Assembly: GCA_964017195.1 (NCBI GenBank)
Contig: OZ024897.1
Span: 37,605,036 to 37,669,035, forward strand
Source: Siderastrea radians
Lineage: Eukaryota > Cnidaria > Anthozoa > Scleractinia > Rhizangiidae
Direction of reading: 5' to 3'
DNA length: 64,000 nucleotides
In this document: piece after piece, positions 10,873 to 24,300 of the stretch
How positions within the stretch are numbered: position 1 is the first letter of the stretch
How the letters are laid out: each line of letters starts with the position of its first letter
Notes under the pieces: model-generated
The model's database searches: none
Seen by the model: the letters and a program-made list of their open reading frames with translations, nothing else
What the model was told of the DNA's origin: nothing
Translations under genes and position numbers: made by a program

Positions 10873-12388
10873 GGCGCTTAGCCAGGAAACCTTTGAGGAC
10901 CGGCTGTGCGCGTGCCGCCACCTTGCCAATAGCCTCTGACCATAGCCTTAATTTCTACCCGAGTTCTACACCGACGCTCCGAGAATCTTCACTAAGAAGG
11001 AGGTGCGCTATTCAGGGAAGAAGAAGAAGCCTGAAATTTTATTTTGTGAATTTATGAGTTTTGAGGTTTTGCGGGATCATCGAAAATCAAGGATATTTGG
11101 ACAGAGGGAACGGGTTGACAAGGGCTTATCGAAATATCAATACTGGGATTCACGTTCTAAGTCCATACTTTTAAATCCCGTAAATCCCCCAAATCTGGCC
11201 TTGTTAAGCCCCATGCACACAGTAGCACCACAGCAGTGATGCTTGTGTGCATGACGCTTAAGTGCCTACAAAAGTAGACTACGAGCAGTCTCTCTTTCCG
11301 CTCAGGGATAGTCGAGGGAAACGAGCAAGCGGTACAAGCCACCGGGCGCTAAAATCGTCCACGTCGTTGAAACGTGACGCGCGTGTCGAGTCGCAAGTGT
11401 AGCGGTTCGACACGCGGTTCGACAATCTTTTGCTCCGCATGTTTAGCTGCATGTTGCACTAAAACTTCTGCTACCACACGGAAACTTGTCTTTACTTGTG
11501 AAAACGAACCATTCATTTTTGGATAACATTTTTCTCTTACTCTGTGCAACTTTCCACCTTTTCCCACCTTGGGCGCTTGCTGTTCCTCTGTCCAAAAGAT
11601 ATTGCTGGCACACAGACAAGGACCGTTGTGACGTTGCCGGTGCTGCAGCGAATCGGGTGCGTTGTCAAAGATAATTTCCACAGCCTGGGACGGGTGTCAG
11701 CAAAACGTCGACTCGGGGTCGGGGCCGGGGTGTTGGGGTGTCTTTTTTTTCCCTTTTTTTGCGATTTATTTAGTTTAGAAATAGATTCCTTTTGGTCGAA
11801 AAAGTATCTGTTGGGATACAACGGAAAACCCGTTTAAATAAATTGTAAAAAAAAAAATGGAACTGTGCATCCTTTGGTTTACTCATTTTCCCGCAAAAAT
11901 AGTCACGTGGTCAATCATGAGGTCTTTGCCGCGTTATCCTTTCACGAACATGGCGGAAGGATGCAATTCTGGTAAGCAAGGACTGAAATCCCATAGTTTG
12001 CTTGTTATTTGGGTCCATATGCTTGAAAACTTGATTTATGAATTGAAAAAAATATATATTAAAATAAGCGGAAATCGCTTTTGTTATAGGTGTAGTTTTA
12101 AAGTTCGCGAGTCTTGCGGACAGGCACTGGAGGGGATCGGATGCTTTTTACTGACACCCAGCCGGGACCTAGTCTTGGAAAACCGATGAACTAAAATCCA
12201 GGATTTTAAAAAAACACAGTTACCTATATTCCATTTGTGTTGTTGGAGAACGACTCTATTTCTCGGACTGGAATCGTTGGTTTGACCCATCGAAATTACC
12301 CGCAAAAAATTTCCTCGTTTGCACTCCCTTCGCGCGCAAGAGAGAGGTTTTATTTCGCGAAAAGGCTGGGAACTAGTCAACAACCAAA

Positions 12389-15300
12389 ATGGCGGATTTC
12401 ATGGAAGATGTTGGAGTCGGTTATTACCGATCGTTAGATCCTCCAAAACACTTCGCAGTTAAGTAAGAAAGCCATTTATTTTCACTTTAATGATTTTGAA
12501 TGATTTTGCCTTTGACAAAACCTTGCTTTCAGTGTGCAAAAGGAAATCTCAGAAGGGTGTTTGGTGGTAAGATGTTGTTCTTGTTGTGATGTTAATGTAA
12601 TTATGCTCAACTTTTCTTTTTGGACTATAGGATAAAACTTCGGCGAGTGACCACAGCGAGTTATCTCCCAGAGTTTAAAATTGGCTCACAGCAAAATGTG
12701 AATGAGCGAGATGGCGCCGAAGTAGCTGGGGAAGCACTGGAGATGCTAGAGTTAAGAAGAGGTAACTTTGCATGCAGCTAAACAGTCTCTTGCAAAAATA
12801 TGAAAACAGCTGTTTCAGTTTGGAAGCTAAGAATCTGTCACAAGCTGTGACAGATTCTTGGTCTTCATTATCTATAAAAACTCGTATGCAATTGGCGAAG
12901 AAGGAGCCAGAAACAGGAATAATATTCTCCTGGCAAGCTGGCCTTCCTTAATACATTTTTTGGAGTACTTGCAGAACACACCGCCATTTCTGACCAACAT
13001 TTTCAGTATCTCTGCACCGTATTGTGTTGTTTCTTTAGTCGAGAAACGGAGGGTGTAAACTGCAGGTTGCAGGTTCCAGGTGCAGGTTGCAGGTTGCAGG
13101 TTGCAGGTTGCAGGTTGCAGGTTGCAGGTTGCAGGTTGTAGGTTGCAGGTTGTAGGTGCAGGTTGCAGGTTGAAGGTTGCGATTATATATATTTTTTCAA
13201 ACACAAGATGTATGATCTGTAAATGGTACGTTTCTACTTAAATTTCTTCAAGAAAATCCGAATTGTTTCATTTGTAAAGAAACCTTGGTAATGAGAAACT
13301 TGAACTGGACAGACTCTTGGTATGAAAGTTTGCGGAACCGTTTCAATGTGTTCTCGCAGATACGCCACACTCCCAATTTGGAATGGAATTATTAGGTGAA
13401 AGGTGCGGTTTAATCGTTAACTATTGGCGATGATCCATCGAGGCCATAATGGAGGTCAACCGCCACCCACTTTAAATTTCCCGAAGATGTTGAGATTTTT
13501 AAGTCCGTGGAGTTGACAATTTTAAGAAAAATCACGATAGTTGAAAGTTTCAAAAACATGTCTCGACAAACTGCTGCCATCTTCAGTTCTGCAATTACCA
13601 TTACATTTTCAATTGGTGTAATACATACAAGTATTAAGACTGGCGGTTTTAATAATAACAATAGAATGACTCTATCACAGGATTGTAAAGATTACAGGAT
13701 CGGGCATTAGTTTAACTGCTAATGTATAATATGAACTTATTGAAATTACCAGTAAGCTTGCATCATAAATGCAAACAAAATCCAGTTATATTAACCAGCC
13801 AAAAACCAGTCACCTTACAGAACTAAAATTAACATTTCAACTTAATTTTAATTCGATATGTTGTGCAAAGTGCAAGTAATCAAACATGCTGCACATTATT
13901 GTGTATTCGCACATTCTTGCTTAGTAAACTATAGGAACATTAAAACTACAACCTTGAACTTTGAAATGTTTCTTTTCAGAATGTTCTTCAAACACTATTG
14001 CAAAGTAGAGCTTGAGGCCAAATTTGGGGTCAAATTCTTTTCTCGTTTGGCAATTTTGCAGCCCGTCAAGCTAGCTTTCGATTGCCATTGATACTTCGAC
14101 ACTGGTTCCGAAAACATCTGAGTGTTTTTAATTTTTTTTGTCTGAGGCATTTCATTCGCTTTTATACAAGCCCAACGTGTACATTTTTAACCACAACCGT
14201 GTGAAAGTATTAGCACTTTCACTTTTTATCCGCCACAAATTTATGCTTATTAAAGCAAGACACAGAAACGCTCGTGAAAAAATAAAATTCTTGAAACTCG
14301 TTGCTTTTGACGATGTTATCGGCTTATCACATGTTAATCATGGGTTTTATTTGGTTCGGATTGGTGATGATATACAACAAAAATGCTGCTCTCGAACCTA
14401 CAAACATGCAAAATTAAACCTGCTGAACAAAACCTGGTAAAACTGTATGACCCCATCGGCATGACACCTCTGTCTTTGCCAAGTCTCTTGTTCAACGTTT
14501 GATATTTCTTCGTGCCAACTAAGCTACTTGGGAGACTTCTTTATGGCATGCCTTTTCATATAAAAAGGACAATTTTTACACAATAATTGAAGCCATTCTC
14601 ACTCCTTTAATTTTGTGATCCTTTATTTAACTGCTTTTTACTTTGTAATTAACCTGCAACCCGCAACTTGCAACCCGCTACCTACAACCCGCAACCTGCA
14701 ACCTGCAACCTGCAACCTGCAACCTGCAACCTGCAACCTGCAACCTGCAACCTGCAACCTGCAACCTGCACCTGCAACCTGCAACCTGCAGTTTACACCC
14801 TCCGGTCAAGAAACTTCCCTAATGGATAGCGGTACAAAGTGCTCTAGGCTAACCCTGCAATGGACTGGAAATATACCACCCAGAAGGGAGCAGTAATGTC
14901 CTTAGTTGCTTTATCAATTATGATACAGAAACTGGAGATATTGCTAAACCTCAGCCAATATTCCTCAGAGTTGAGGGGCAGGCTTGATTGGTAAATTGTA
15001 AAATGTAAGCACCAACGTATCTGTGTCTGTGTGCAACTTCATCTTTATGTCCTCCACATGTTAAGGGTAATATTATGGGTTCAACATGTAGAGAGATGCT
15101 GTTAGTGGCTTGTAACATCATATACAATCTAGTACAGTGGAACCTTGATATAATGAGTTGCCAAGGGACTGGGAAAATCAAGGGTTCATTATATCAAGGT
15201 TCTTTTCCATACATTACAGTCTGTTACTAGGCTGAAAAATATTGTTCGTTATACTGAGGTTTGTTAAATTGAAGTTCCACTGTATGTTTTATAAGGCTTG

Positions 15301-18300
15301 CCTTGTTGTCCTGGGCAGATAGCCACCTCTAAGGTGTGGGATTGTAGAAGAACGCCTCACGCTCATTTGCATCTCATTGAACAGCAAAAGAATTACAAAA
15401 CAGCACATTTGTTATAGGCCTCGTTCTTTTAAACTCTGAATTAATTTTCCACAATCCCGCACCACACTCATAGCCACAAACACTTGTCAAGTTTATTTTG
15501 AAGTTATTACAACTATTTGATGTTATTCTGATGGAAAACTAAATGGATTTTTGTTTAATATATGTATATATATATGTGTGTTTTTTATTTTTAAATAGAC
15601 CAAAGTAATCAAGACCAAGATTCTGAGGAATGTGTATTTTATTGGCAGCAGAAAATGTTCTCGAAGGTAAACCTAAATTAAAGTCATGACGTTATTGTAT
15701 ACCCTATGCGCATCAAACAGAACCATAATTATGATGTAAATCTTCATGTTTTTGCTGGTTTTTTTTTTACATCAGAGGGAGATGGAATTATACGAGGATA
15801 TCAATAATTGCTTTGGACCACTGGAACAGAAGTACCATGCGGAAATATTGAAATTAAGGTACATGTAACTGTAAAATCATTTGCACTATTGTTCATTTTT
15901 CTTATACACTGTTTTAGTATCTTGAGTTTAAGTCCCAGGGAAGATGATACCCTCCCATATTACGGGAGGCTTTGCCCAAAAGGAGTATCTTTCTTTGTGA
16001 TTGCAGGAATGAAAGTGCAGGGGAATTCGTACTTTTAGTGTTTTGAAGGGTCACCAAATTGCACCTTAAACTGGACGGGGTAGAAGCTAAATCTTAATGC
16101 CTAAAAGTGTAGCTAGAAAAATAATGCTAGAAATCCCAACTCAGAAATATGCAAAAGCTTGGAGGCCTTGGGCAACCGGAAACTTCTTAGAGGTTACAAA
16201 AAGGTGCAATATTTGTTCTAGGTATGTGGAGAAGTGGTACCATTTTGATATAAGAATAAGCCTGTGAGAGAGCAAGGGTTTTACCTGTGGGGAGTTTGGG
16301 CAGAGCCTTCCCTTTTAAAACTTAATTGAGTATCCCCCTTCCTACACAGGTGAAGGTGTGGTGGTCTGGTGAGAATAGCACGATAGACTTTCAATTCAAT
16401 GGCCATTGTTCCTTTGACAAGAAAATTTGCTCCACATTGTTTCTGTCTTCTGTGCATACTATGGGGGTAAAGTAAACCCTTCATGGGTTATCCTCCCATC
16501 CATGGGGGTATAGTAATACTCCTTGTTGCATTGTGCTGATGAAACCAGAGTTGAACAGCAGCCATGTGGGTGTGTCCTGAGGGCAATTTTATCTACCTGC
16601 TTCATGCCACAGAATCTGTGTTAAGCTTTGGGCATGTGGATTGCCTGCAGACCAATATGACCCATATTACCCATCTTGAACTTCACTCCTCAAACAATTT
16701 GCTACTGTGAATGGAAACTTATTCCCTTCAGAACCTTTGAAACATTAATTAGAAAAAATAAATTTACTACAACTGGAAACGTTGAAGTCCTGCTTTCCAG
16801 AGCTATGTTTTGTTTCCCTTGTGTGAAGTAATTGAGACGTTGTTGTTCTATGGGTTATATCACAGTGTCAGGCTTTGGTATGTGTCCTTGAATATATCTT
16901 TATTGGGCACATTTAAAACTTGCTTGTTATAATAATTCTTTAATCATCTTTGTTGACATACAAGATATAACATTAAGGACTTGTCTTGTTCTTCTGTACT
17001 AAGAAACAAGGGTGGACGACCAAACAACAAGCTTTTCTCTTATGTTGACTGTGATAGTTATGTCAATGTGGATGAGGTAATAATTCAGGAATTTTAAACC
17101 TTTCTTCTTAAATTGAGAATTTAATATTAACAAAAATAGACTATGAGGACTAGTAGACAAGTACTCTGATTAATCATTTTAGTCAACAATGAAATTTAAT
17201 TGCAGTCAAATATCAACATTACTGTTACAAATGTTTAAGTTGTATTTTGCAAACAAAAAAAAAAGAAAAATGAAGACATATAATCATGCTGGCTGCATGC
17301 TGTGTTCAAGGACACAGCTTGCAAAGTTGTTTATATTATCAGTAAATAGTCTATGATGGTTGGCTTTTCTCATTCATTTGCAGTTGTTCATGCTGAGTGT
17401 TTATTAAAATTAGTTTGTTGTGAACAAATTGATTGGTTAATTTGTACTATGTAAAATTTAAAAAAAGCTAATTTTCAAAAAAATTCTTCTTTACCAATGA
17501 CAGGAATCCCGGGCTCTTACAACATCCCCATCTGAAGTTCCAAGTTACCTTGCTAGGAACATGTCAAGTGTGAGAAGAAGAAACATTGGAACTAAAGTCG
17601 ATCGAAGGTTGCTTACATTTGTCTGATTAAAATCAAAATTAATTTAAAATGATTTTCTTCTTTTTGTTGGGGGGGGGGGGGGTGGGGGGGGCAGTTAAAA
17701 TTAGAGGGTGGAAATTGGTGGAGAAATGAAAATTAGCAGAGGAAAATTTTAACCATTCTGTTATTTTTTTATGTTTTAATGTTTTTTTCACCCAAGTAAG
17801 TGCTCAGTGAAGGCTTGGGTGCATCTCTGGTAAACAGTTTTTAATCCTTCATTCTAACTTTCTATTTGAGCGCAGTGATGTATTAATTTTTATTAGTGGT
17901 TGGCACCATCATGACACTGCCTCAGTTGTCCCTGGGTTTATCCATCACTTCATTTAACTATCATCCTTGGAAAGCAGGTTGATTGATTCTTTTATTGACA
18001 GATTGATTTAAAATTTGTCAATGTTTATTTAGTGATCCGTGCCTAGAGCACAGTCACATAATACAAATTTCATGGCCAATAAGACATAAAAACCCCATTT
18101 ACACACAGAAAAAATGGGCTAGGCAAGGATGAATTTCAGCAAGGGAAACTCAACGTTTTGGAGAGGCAAGGATAGTTTACACACGTAACTTTTTATGCTT
18201 GCTGGTGTTGTACTACTAAGGCAAGGATGATTTGTTCCAGGCAAGGATCGAAATAATGAAAGTGAACATGCCCAGTTGTTGAACACAACATGGCATCCAC

Positions 18301-21300
18301 ACTGTCACCGGTTCTGTTACTTTTTTCCAACCATTTCGGCAAAAAAAAAATGGCATCTTAGGAAGAAAGTGATCGTGGGCAAAAAAGTAATGCAGGCCTG
18401 GCGCACGCTACTGTTGTACACGGCTGAAAATCACACTTTGTTTGGCTCTTTTGAAATTATTACAAATCAGATCAAGGAGATATTTGGTAAAGAGTTAAAG
18501 TTAAAGAATTTCTTTCCATTGAATAGTTTTGGTCCTGGCTATAAGATCCACTAAAAGAGAAAATTTTAAAAATGTCGACGAAAATGGGGCCGTTTTAAAT
18601 ACTTCGCGTAACATTTCGAGTCTAACCACGCACAATTTAGGATTCCTCCGTTCTGATGAAAGGTATCCTACTTATATTTTTCAACAAACGTTATTGGTTT
18701 ATGAGTAACTAGTAACTTAAAAATTATAGCAAATAATCGAGAAATAAGGATGTTAGAGGGAATCATAGCAGGATGTACCATTTTGCATCCACTCAGAAGC
18801 AGCCTGAACAAGAATTTAAAAGAGCGTTTTAATGTAAGTTTCGTTTGTTATGGAAAGGAAGACAAATGACTTTTGAAATTCTCATAAGTTTAGCTTTCTA
18901 TCTAGGGTAATTCTTACAAATTGGGAAAATCCACTTCTAAACTACGTCCAGATTTACAATGTTAGACAGCGTTTTTATAACACGAAAGTTCTTTGGATCG
19001 TGCGCTATGCACTAGATTGTGCCTAAAATGTGCCTGAGTTGTGCCTAAACTGTGCCTTGGCTGTGCCTTGGCTGTGCCTAAACTGCGCGAAAACAGTGCC
19101 TAGCTTGTCCGCCAAAATCGTGCATAGTAATCGCACGCCAAAGTTGTTTGTTAGAGCACCAAAATTATTTTTTAATTTATCTGTGTGAGGTCTGTACACT
19201 CTTCCTTATTCGATGGCATGAATTTTAAACATTATCCTATTAAATTTTTTCTTTATAGCAAAACAAAAAGACTTACGAGATAAATTGTTATACCCGGGTC
19301 GTTAGATATGTCGGTGTTTTAAAAATTAAGTTCGCTTCTGGACCTGATGAAAGTTAGTCATCTACATGTACAATTACATTATTGGGATAAGACGTGAAAT
19401 GTTAGGATAACCTGGAATTTGCTGTCGCGAATAAGACGTTCCGTGCGCATCTCAAATATTATAATTTTGTACAGTACTCTGTACAGTGTTTACAATTGCA
19501 CGCCCGCACACGGCGGCCTTTTGGTGAGAAGAAATTATTTGACCAACATTTTAGATGCCTTCAGCTAGAAGAATTTCAAGTTCATCTTCCACATCCAATG
19601 AAATAACGAATCACAATAATTATAGCTAGGTGGTTTGACGATCTTTTATAGTTTTTGTGAGAGCCGATGCAACGATCTTGAATGCACTAATGTGTTTACA
19701 GATCGCGCATGAGATAAGAGTACTGACAATTCCAGATTACACACAAAGGAATCCTCGAAAAACCGCAGATATCCTAGATTTGTATTTGAAATGTCTGGTC
19801 CTCATTTGATTGCAAAATTTCCTTGCTGCATTGTTACAGAAAGAGCATCGCATTATTTTTCCAAACATTTTAGGGAGCCGTAAAAAGATACCAAGGACAC
19901 AGCAAAAGTCACGGTGAAAGAAGCGGACGAGTATTCAGACAGTCAGACGACGGAAGCAGCATAAACATCCGTTCCCTTGTATCTTTCTTCTTCTTGAAGT
20001 CCTTTAACATTATTCTTGATTAAAATATCGAGTGATCGAGCAACGGAGGAGCGGCTCGCACTATACGGTTGCCCGGTTCAGGCACGCTGTTTCTTGACTG
20101 AAAGTTCTCGATGTTGACTTACGCTTTTTCGGCATCTTTGCCGAAGAAAACGGGCCAAGATTTACGCTTACGTTTCCAGGAAGGCATGACAATAAATAAA
20201 AGCAAACTCTGCGAACCTGTTACGAAAATCAAAATGACTTTTCAAAGAGAAAAACGTGTTACAAGATGCGTGTATTTTTATTTCATTCAAAATCAACTGC
20301 TATTGAATGAGAAGGTACTTGGTTTTGAGAAAATAAGCTAAACTTCTTCCACAAAATATAAAGTGACCCATTGATGTAGGGTACATGACTTCAGGAATAC
20401 ATGTACACTTGCACTGAATCCAGGCTTAAAGAAAACGCTAACTGACCTTAATTCTCCATCAAAATCTGTAAAGTATGGAAAGTTGGAGCACTACGATTCT
20501 AATCTGTTGATTTGACGTGGCAAAATGTGCCCCAGACGTGCCAAACTGTGCCTAAAATGTGCCTCAGCTGTGCCTGAAATGTGTCTAAGTTGTGCCTAAA
20601 CTGTGCCTACACTGTGCCTAAGCTTTCTGTAAAACATGCCTTAACTGTGCCTTGAATGTGCCTAAAATGTGCCTAGATTTGTGCCTAGAAGTTTTTTTCT
20701 TGTGCCTTGGTATGAAAGCTGTGCCTTTCACTGAAGCCTAAATTAGTGCATAGGCACGGTGTTAGGCTCGTGTACACCAGTAGCGTGCGCCAGGCCTGCA
20801 CTGAAGAGTCAGTTAAGTACAGGAAGAAGTTACGGCTCTTTCAATCAAAGAAAAAGAAGTTATTGGTGATACTAATGTCTGTAAAGACACAAATATTTAG
20901 CCCTCCACCATCCAATATACCAGTTTCTTTCACCCACAAATTGAGTAATTTGGTAATTTGTTCACCTTTTCTGTATTTCACGTTGCCTTCACTCTCTTGG
21001 TCATCATTTGTGAAACTGCTGATCAGTTTAAAGCATGTGCTGTATCTCTCACGCATGCATACAATCACCAGAAAACGTCTCAGAAGCAAATATGAGCATT
21101 TACACACTCCACCAAAATAGCAAGTTGCTGCTTTTCACCCTTGCCTTGCTGATTTTTTTGAAAAAAGGATGACATCCTGACATGGCCCCGAAACCAAAAA
21201 ATACGTTGGCAAGGCAAAGCAGGCTCACACTGATTACACAAAACAATTCATCCTTGCCTTTCTGGAAGTGAAAATTGCCCTAAGGCTTGCTGATATTCAT

Positions 21301-24300
21301 CCTTGCCTACCCATTTTTTCTTGCTGTGAAAATGGGGTTTAAATGTGTACAACTAAACCTTGTTCGTATGTTTTCAGAAATCGCCCAGGAGGCTTTGCTC
21401 CTCGGGCCAATCCTGTTGTCGTCCATGAGACAGAAATGAGCAAGACAACAGCGCATGTTCTCAACATTCCTTACAAAACAATGCATATTTTGGGAGATCT
21501 AGCACCTGAGGGAAAGTGAGTATCGATTAACAATACAGTCCATGAACGTGTGTTAGATTGTGTTGGATATGAGTTTTTAGTGTGTGCAACATCATGTACA
21601 GTGTATTAAGCTCCTCTCCTTTTATCACTGTTTTACAATTATTTTATAACTAAGAGTTCACAATTCACTATTTGTTTTCAATAAATGTTACAGTTGTATT
21701 AGAACCAAGAGATCACATTTTACAATAATTTGTTAGTTACCATTCTCGGGTTATCAACTGGTACACGTGCATGGAGACGCAATTGCAAACAAAAGTGGAT
21801 TAAACACACACACAAAAAAAATGCCAAAAGAAAAAGAAGAGAAAATACAACCTGAAGGGGAAAAAAGGAGACAACAAGGGGTGGATATGAGTGTTAGATA
21901 TGAGTTGATAAAAAACTAATAAGGCACCATTGTGTGGATTTGGCTGTAGTTACCTCACATTTAAGAAGTGTGAGTGGAAGTACTCTTTTATTAAATATTT
22001 GAACCTCGTTAATTATTGGTGAATTTTTTTTGCCACATGTTTGTACTTGTAAAACTTGTGCTTCAGGACGAAAAACTTGACATGACATAGGCAAAAAGCA
22101 GGTTATTCACTGAATTAGGCTGTACTGTGGAACTGTTAGTAGTGAGTAAGCCGTGCTCAAATGCAATACAGTGGAGTCTCTGCTTACAGACGCAGCCTAT
22201 CCTGTCTTTAATAAGCAAGAAAACTGAGTTGGGAAATTGAGAGGATAAGACGATTTCTGCTGAACGTTCGAGCAATAAGTGCAAAAATAAAGTTACCAAA
22301 AAATACTCGTAGCATGGTAACATTTTGAATAAAAAAAGAAGTTATCAATACTTATGCTCCCAAGTTGACCCTGCAAGAGAAAATTGAATTTGAAGTTATC
22401 CATATTTTAATTAAAAAGATGCTTCTTGTCAGTTCAAAACAAAATGGTGCCAGTTTTAGTATATTTTTTCGAGATTTGACATTAATTTTCTCAAGAATCT
22501 TGAGAATTTAATTGCAGGGTCACTTGGAGAAGCGAATTAAAGTGAAATGTTTCAATGTGACCGTACTATGAATAGTTTTTTAGTAAACAAGTTTTGCACT
22601 TATTTTTTGCACTTATCGCTCGAATGTTGAGCGGAATCCATTTTACTAATTCAATCTGTTATTAGCAGTGATGGATGAACAAAAGGAATTGGAATTGGAA
22701 GGAATTAATTCCTTTTAATTAGCATTCCAGATAAGAGCTAGAGGGCTCTTAGGACAAAAAGCTTTCAAGCCAACTGATGCAAAGAATTTGTGGTCAGAAA
22801 CACATTAAAAATAGAAAAAGCAATTTAAATTAAAAAATTTCCATTTTTTATTGCCTTCTAGGACCACAAATGACCAGGAGGATGAGTATGTTCTGTTCTC
22901 TGTCAAGGTATTCAGTAAATGAAATACTGATTCTAATTGGTTCTTTGCCATGAAAATCATGCACAAACATGTTGGTTTCCAGTTATGGCTGTTGTCAATA
23001 CATTTTTTAAAAATGTGTTATTGGAAGCCTGTAGTGGAATACCATACACATCAATAACAGTTATTCACCCAAGTGGAGGTGAATAGTGGTGGATTTTTGC
23101 CGAGCTGCGAAGTGGTGAGGTAAATATCCACCACTCTTCACCAACACTATATACCAAACCAGTGGAAAGCCAGCATCAAAAAAGAAAAAAGAGAAAACTC
23201 ACATGCGAAATCCAGAGAAATGCTGGGAGGTGAATAGCAGATCTATACTGCCCTGAGTTTAAGTAGCCAAACCTGTAGAGTGCACGAAAAACACATCCAC
23301 TGGTTTGGTATGTACTAATCATATACATCAGTAAATTAATATGCACTAATTAGAAATGGTTCTGTTTTTCCACTGTCCTTAAATTGATAGGATAATATAT
23401 AATTTAATGTTTTGAGTGGAAAAGGTGCATGCAGATTCTCTAACTGTGAATTTTTTTTTTGACATGCATTGGAAAATTATTCACTTGGTAATAATTATTG
23501 GACTTCTTGTCATTTAACTTAGGAAGTAACTGTTCTCTGAGCCCAATAAAAACTTGCAAAATACGCTATGCATTTAGTCAACTTTTATGAAATATTTTTT
23601 TGGATGCACTGTACTATTTTAATCCTCTCTATTTTCTGATTAATATGTGATGCAGATTGATGCAAATGGTCAAATTTTTGTTAAACCTGACTTCAATGGA
23701 GAAAATCCACCATATCGCATTGAGACTTGCAATGAACTCAGAGGTAATTTTAGTGTAAGATTTAACGCTTAAATCATCCTGCTGTCTCTCTCCACCTATA
23801 CTTTCAGGGAAACCTAATAAAGTGGAGGGGACAATGCCGACACAAGGGTGGGAACCAAGGGAAGAGGAAGCAGAAAGTGTACGGGAGGGAAGAAAACAGG
23901 GGATGGGAGGCATATGTACAATGTAGAGGCCTTTTTTGGGGGCTATGAATGTCGCTAGTCTGAATTTCAAGACCCTTCATTTCATGTATTGAAGAGGAAG
24001 CCATGTCCCTGTCGATAGTTTATTATTGTAGTTGCGCTTGTCTAATTGTTGCTGTCACAGTTTTAATCCATCTTTGTGTCGTTTGTTGTCATTTTATCTG
24101 TCGTTTGTTGTCATTTTATCATGTCACTGTTTCAAGGCCATGTCGCTTGTCGAAATTTACCCTAACAGGGCCTCAATGTAAGACTAACCTTCTTAAAACA
24201 CCCTCTTTATTTGTCTTGTTCTCAGTTTAGTCTCTTTTTGACATTGCTCAAAAGTTTAAGTGCATTTTGCATTTCTTTTTTTTCAGAGGTTTACGAATAT

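Larger units (their letters stand above)
8757..12388. other. ODC to MKS1 intergenic region
   Basis: Apart from the LINE remnant and the MITE listed separately, no gene is recognised. The stretch 11340-11720 is richer in CG dinucleotides and carries overlapping open frames on both strands (about 95-110 codons), none resembling a known family. At 11950 an ATGGCGGAAGG with a donor-like G|GTAAGC follows within 25 bases; it could be a small upstream exon, but no partner was found. The MKS1 promoter should lie just upstream of 12389. I saw no clear RFX X-box there. Confidence 0.5.
18090..21340. mobile_element. 3.25-kb inverted-repeat element in MKS1 intron 6
   Basis: The left end AAACCCCATTTACACACAG and the right end CTGTGAAAATGGGGTTT are imperfect inverted repeats that continue inward (TGGGCTAGGCAAGGATGAAT on the left against ATTCATCCTTGCCTACCCA on the right). 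A second, nearly perfect inverted pair lies inside: GCAGGCCTGGCGCACGCTAC at 18391-18410 and its complement ending at about 20798. The interior carries two directly oriented blocks of TGTGCCT units. No transposase was recognised, and the flanking duplication is ambiguous because the site is A-rich. Confidence 0.6.

Noticed and set aside
11349..11837. Overlapping open frames of 94-110 codons on both strands
   Set aside because: No family resemblance, no splice support and mutually overlapping; CG-rich composition alone keeps these frames open.
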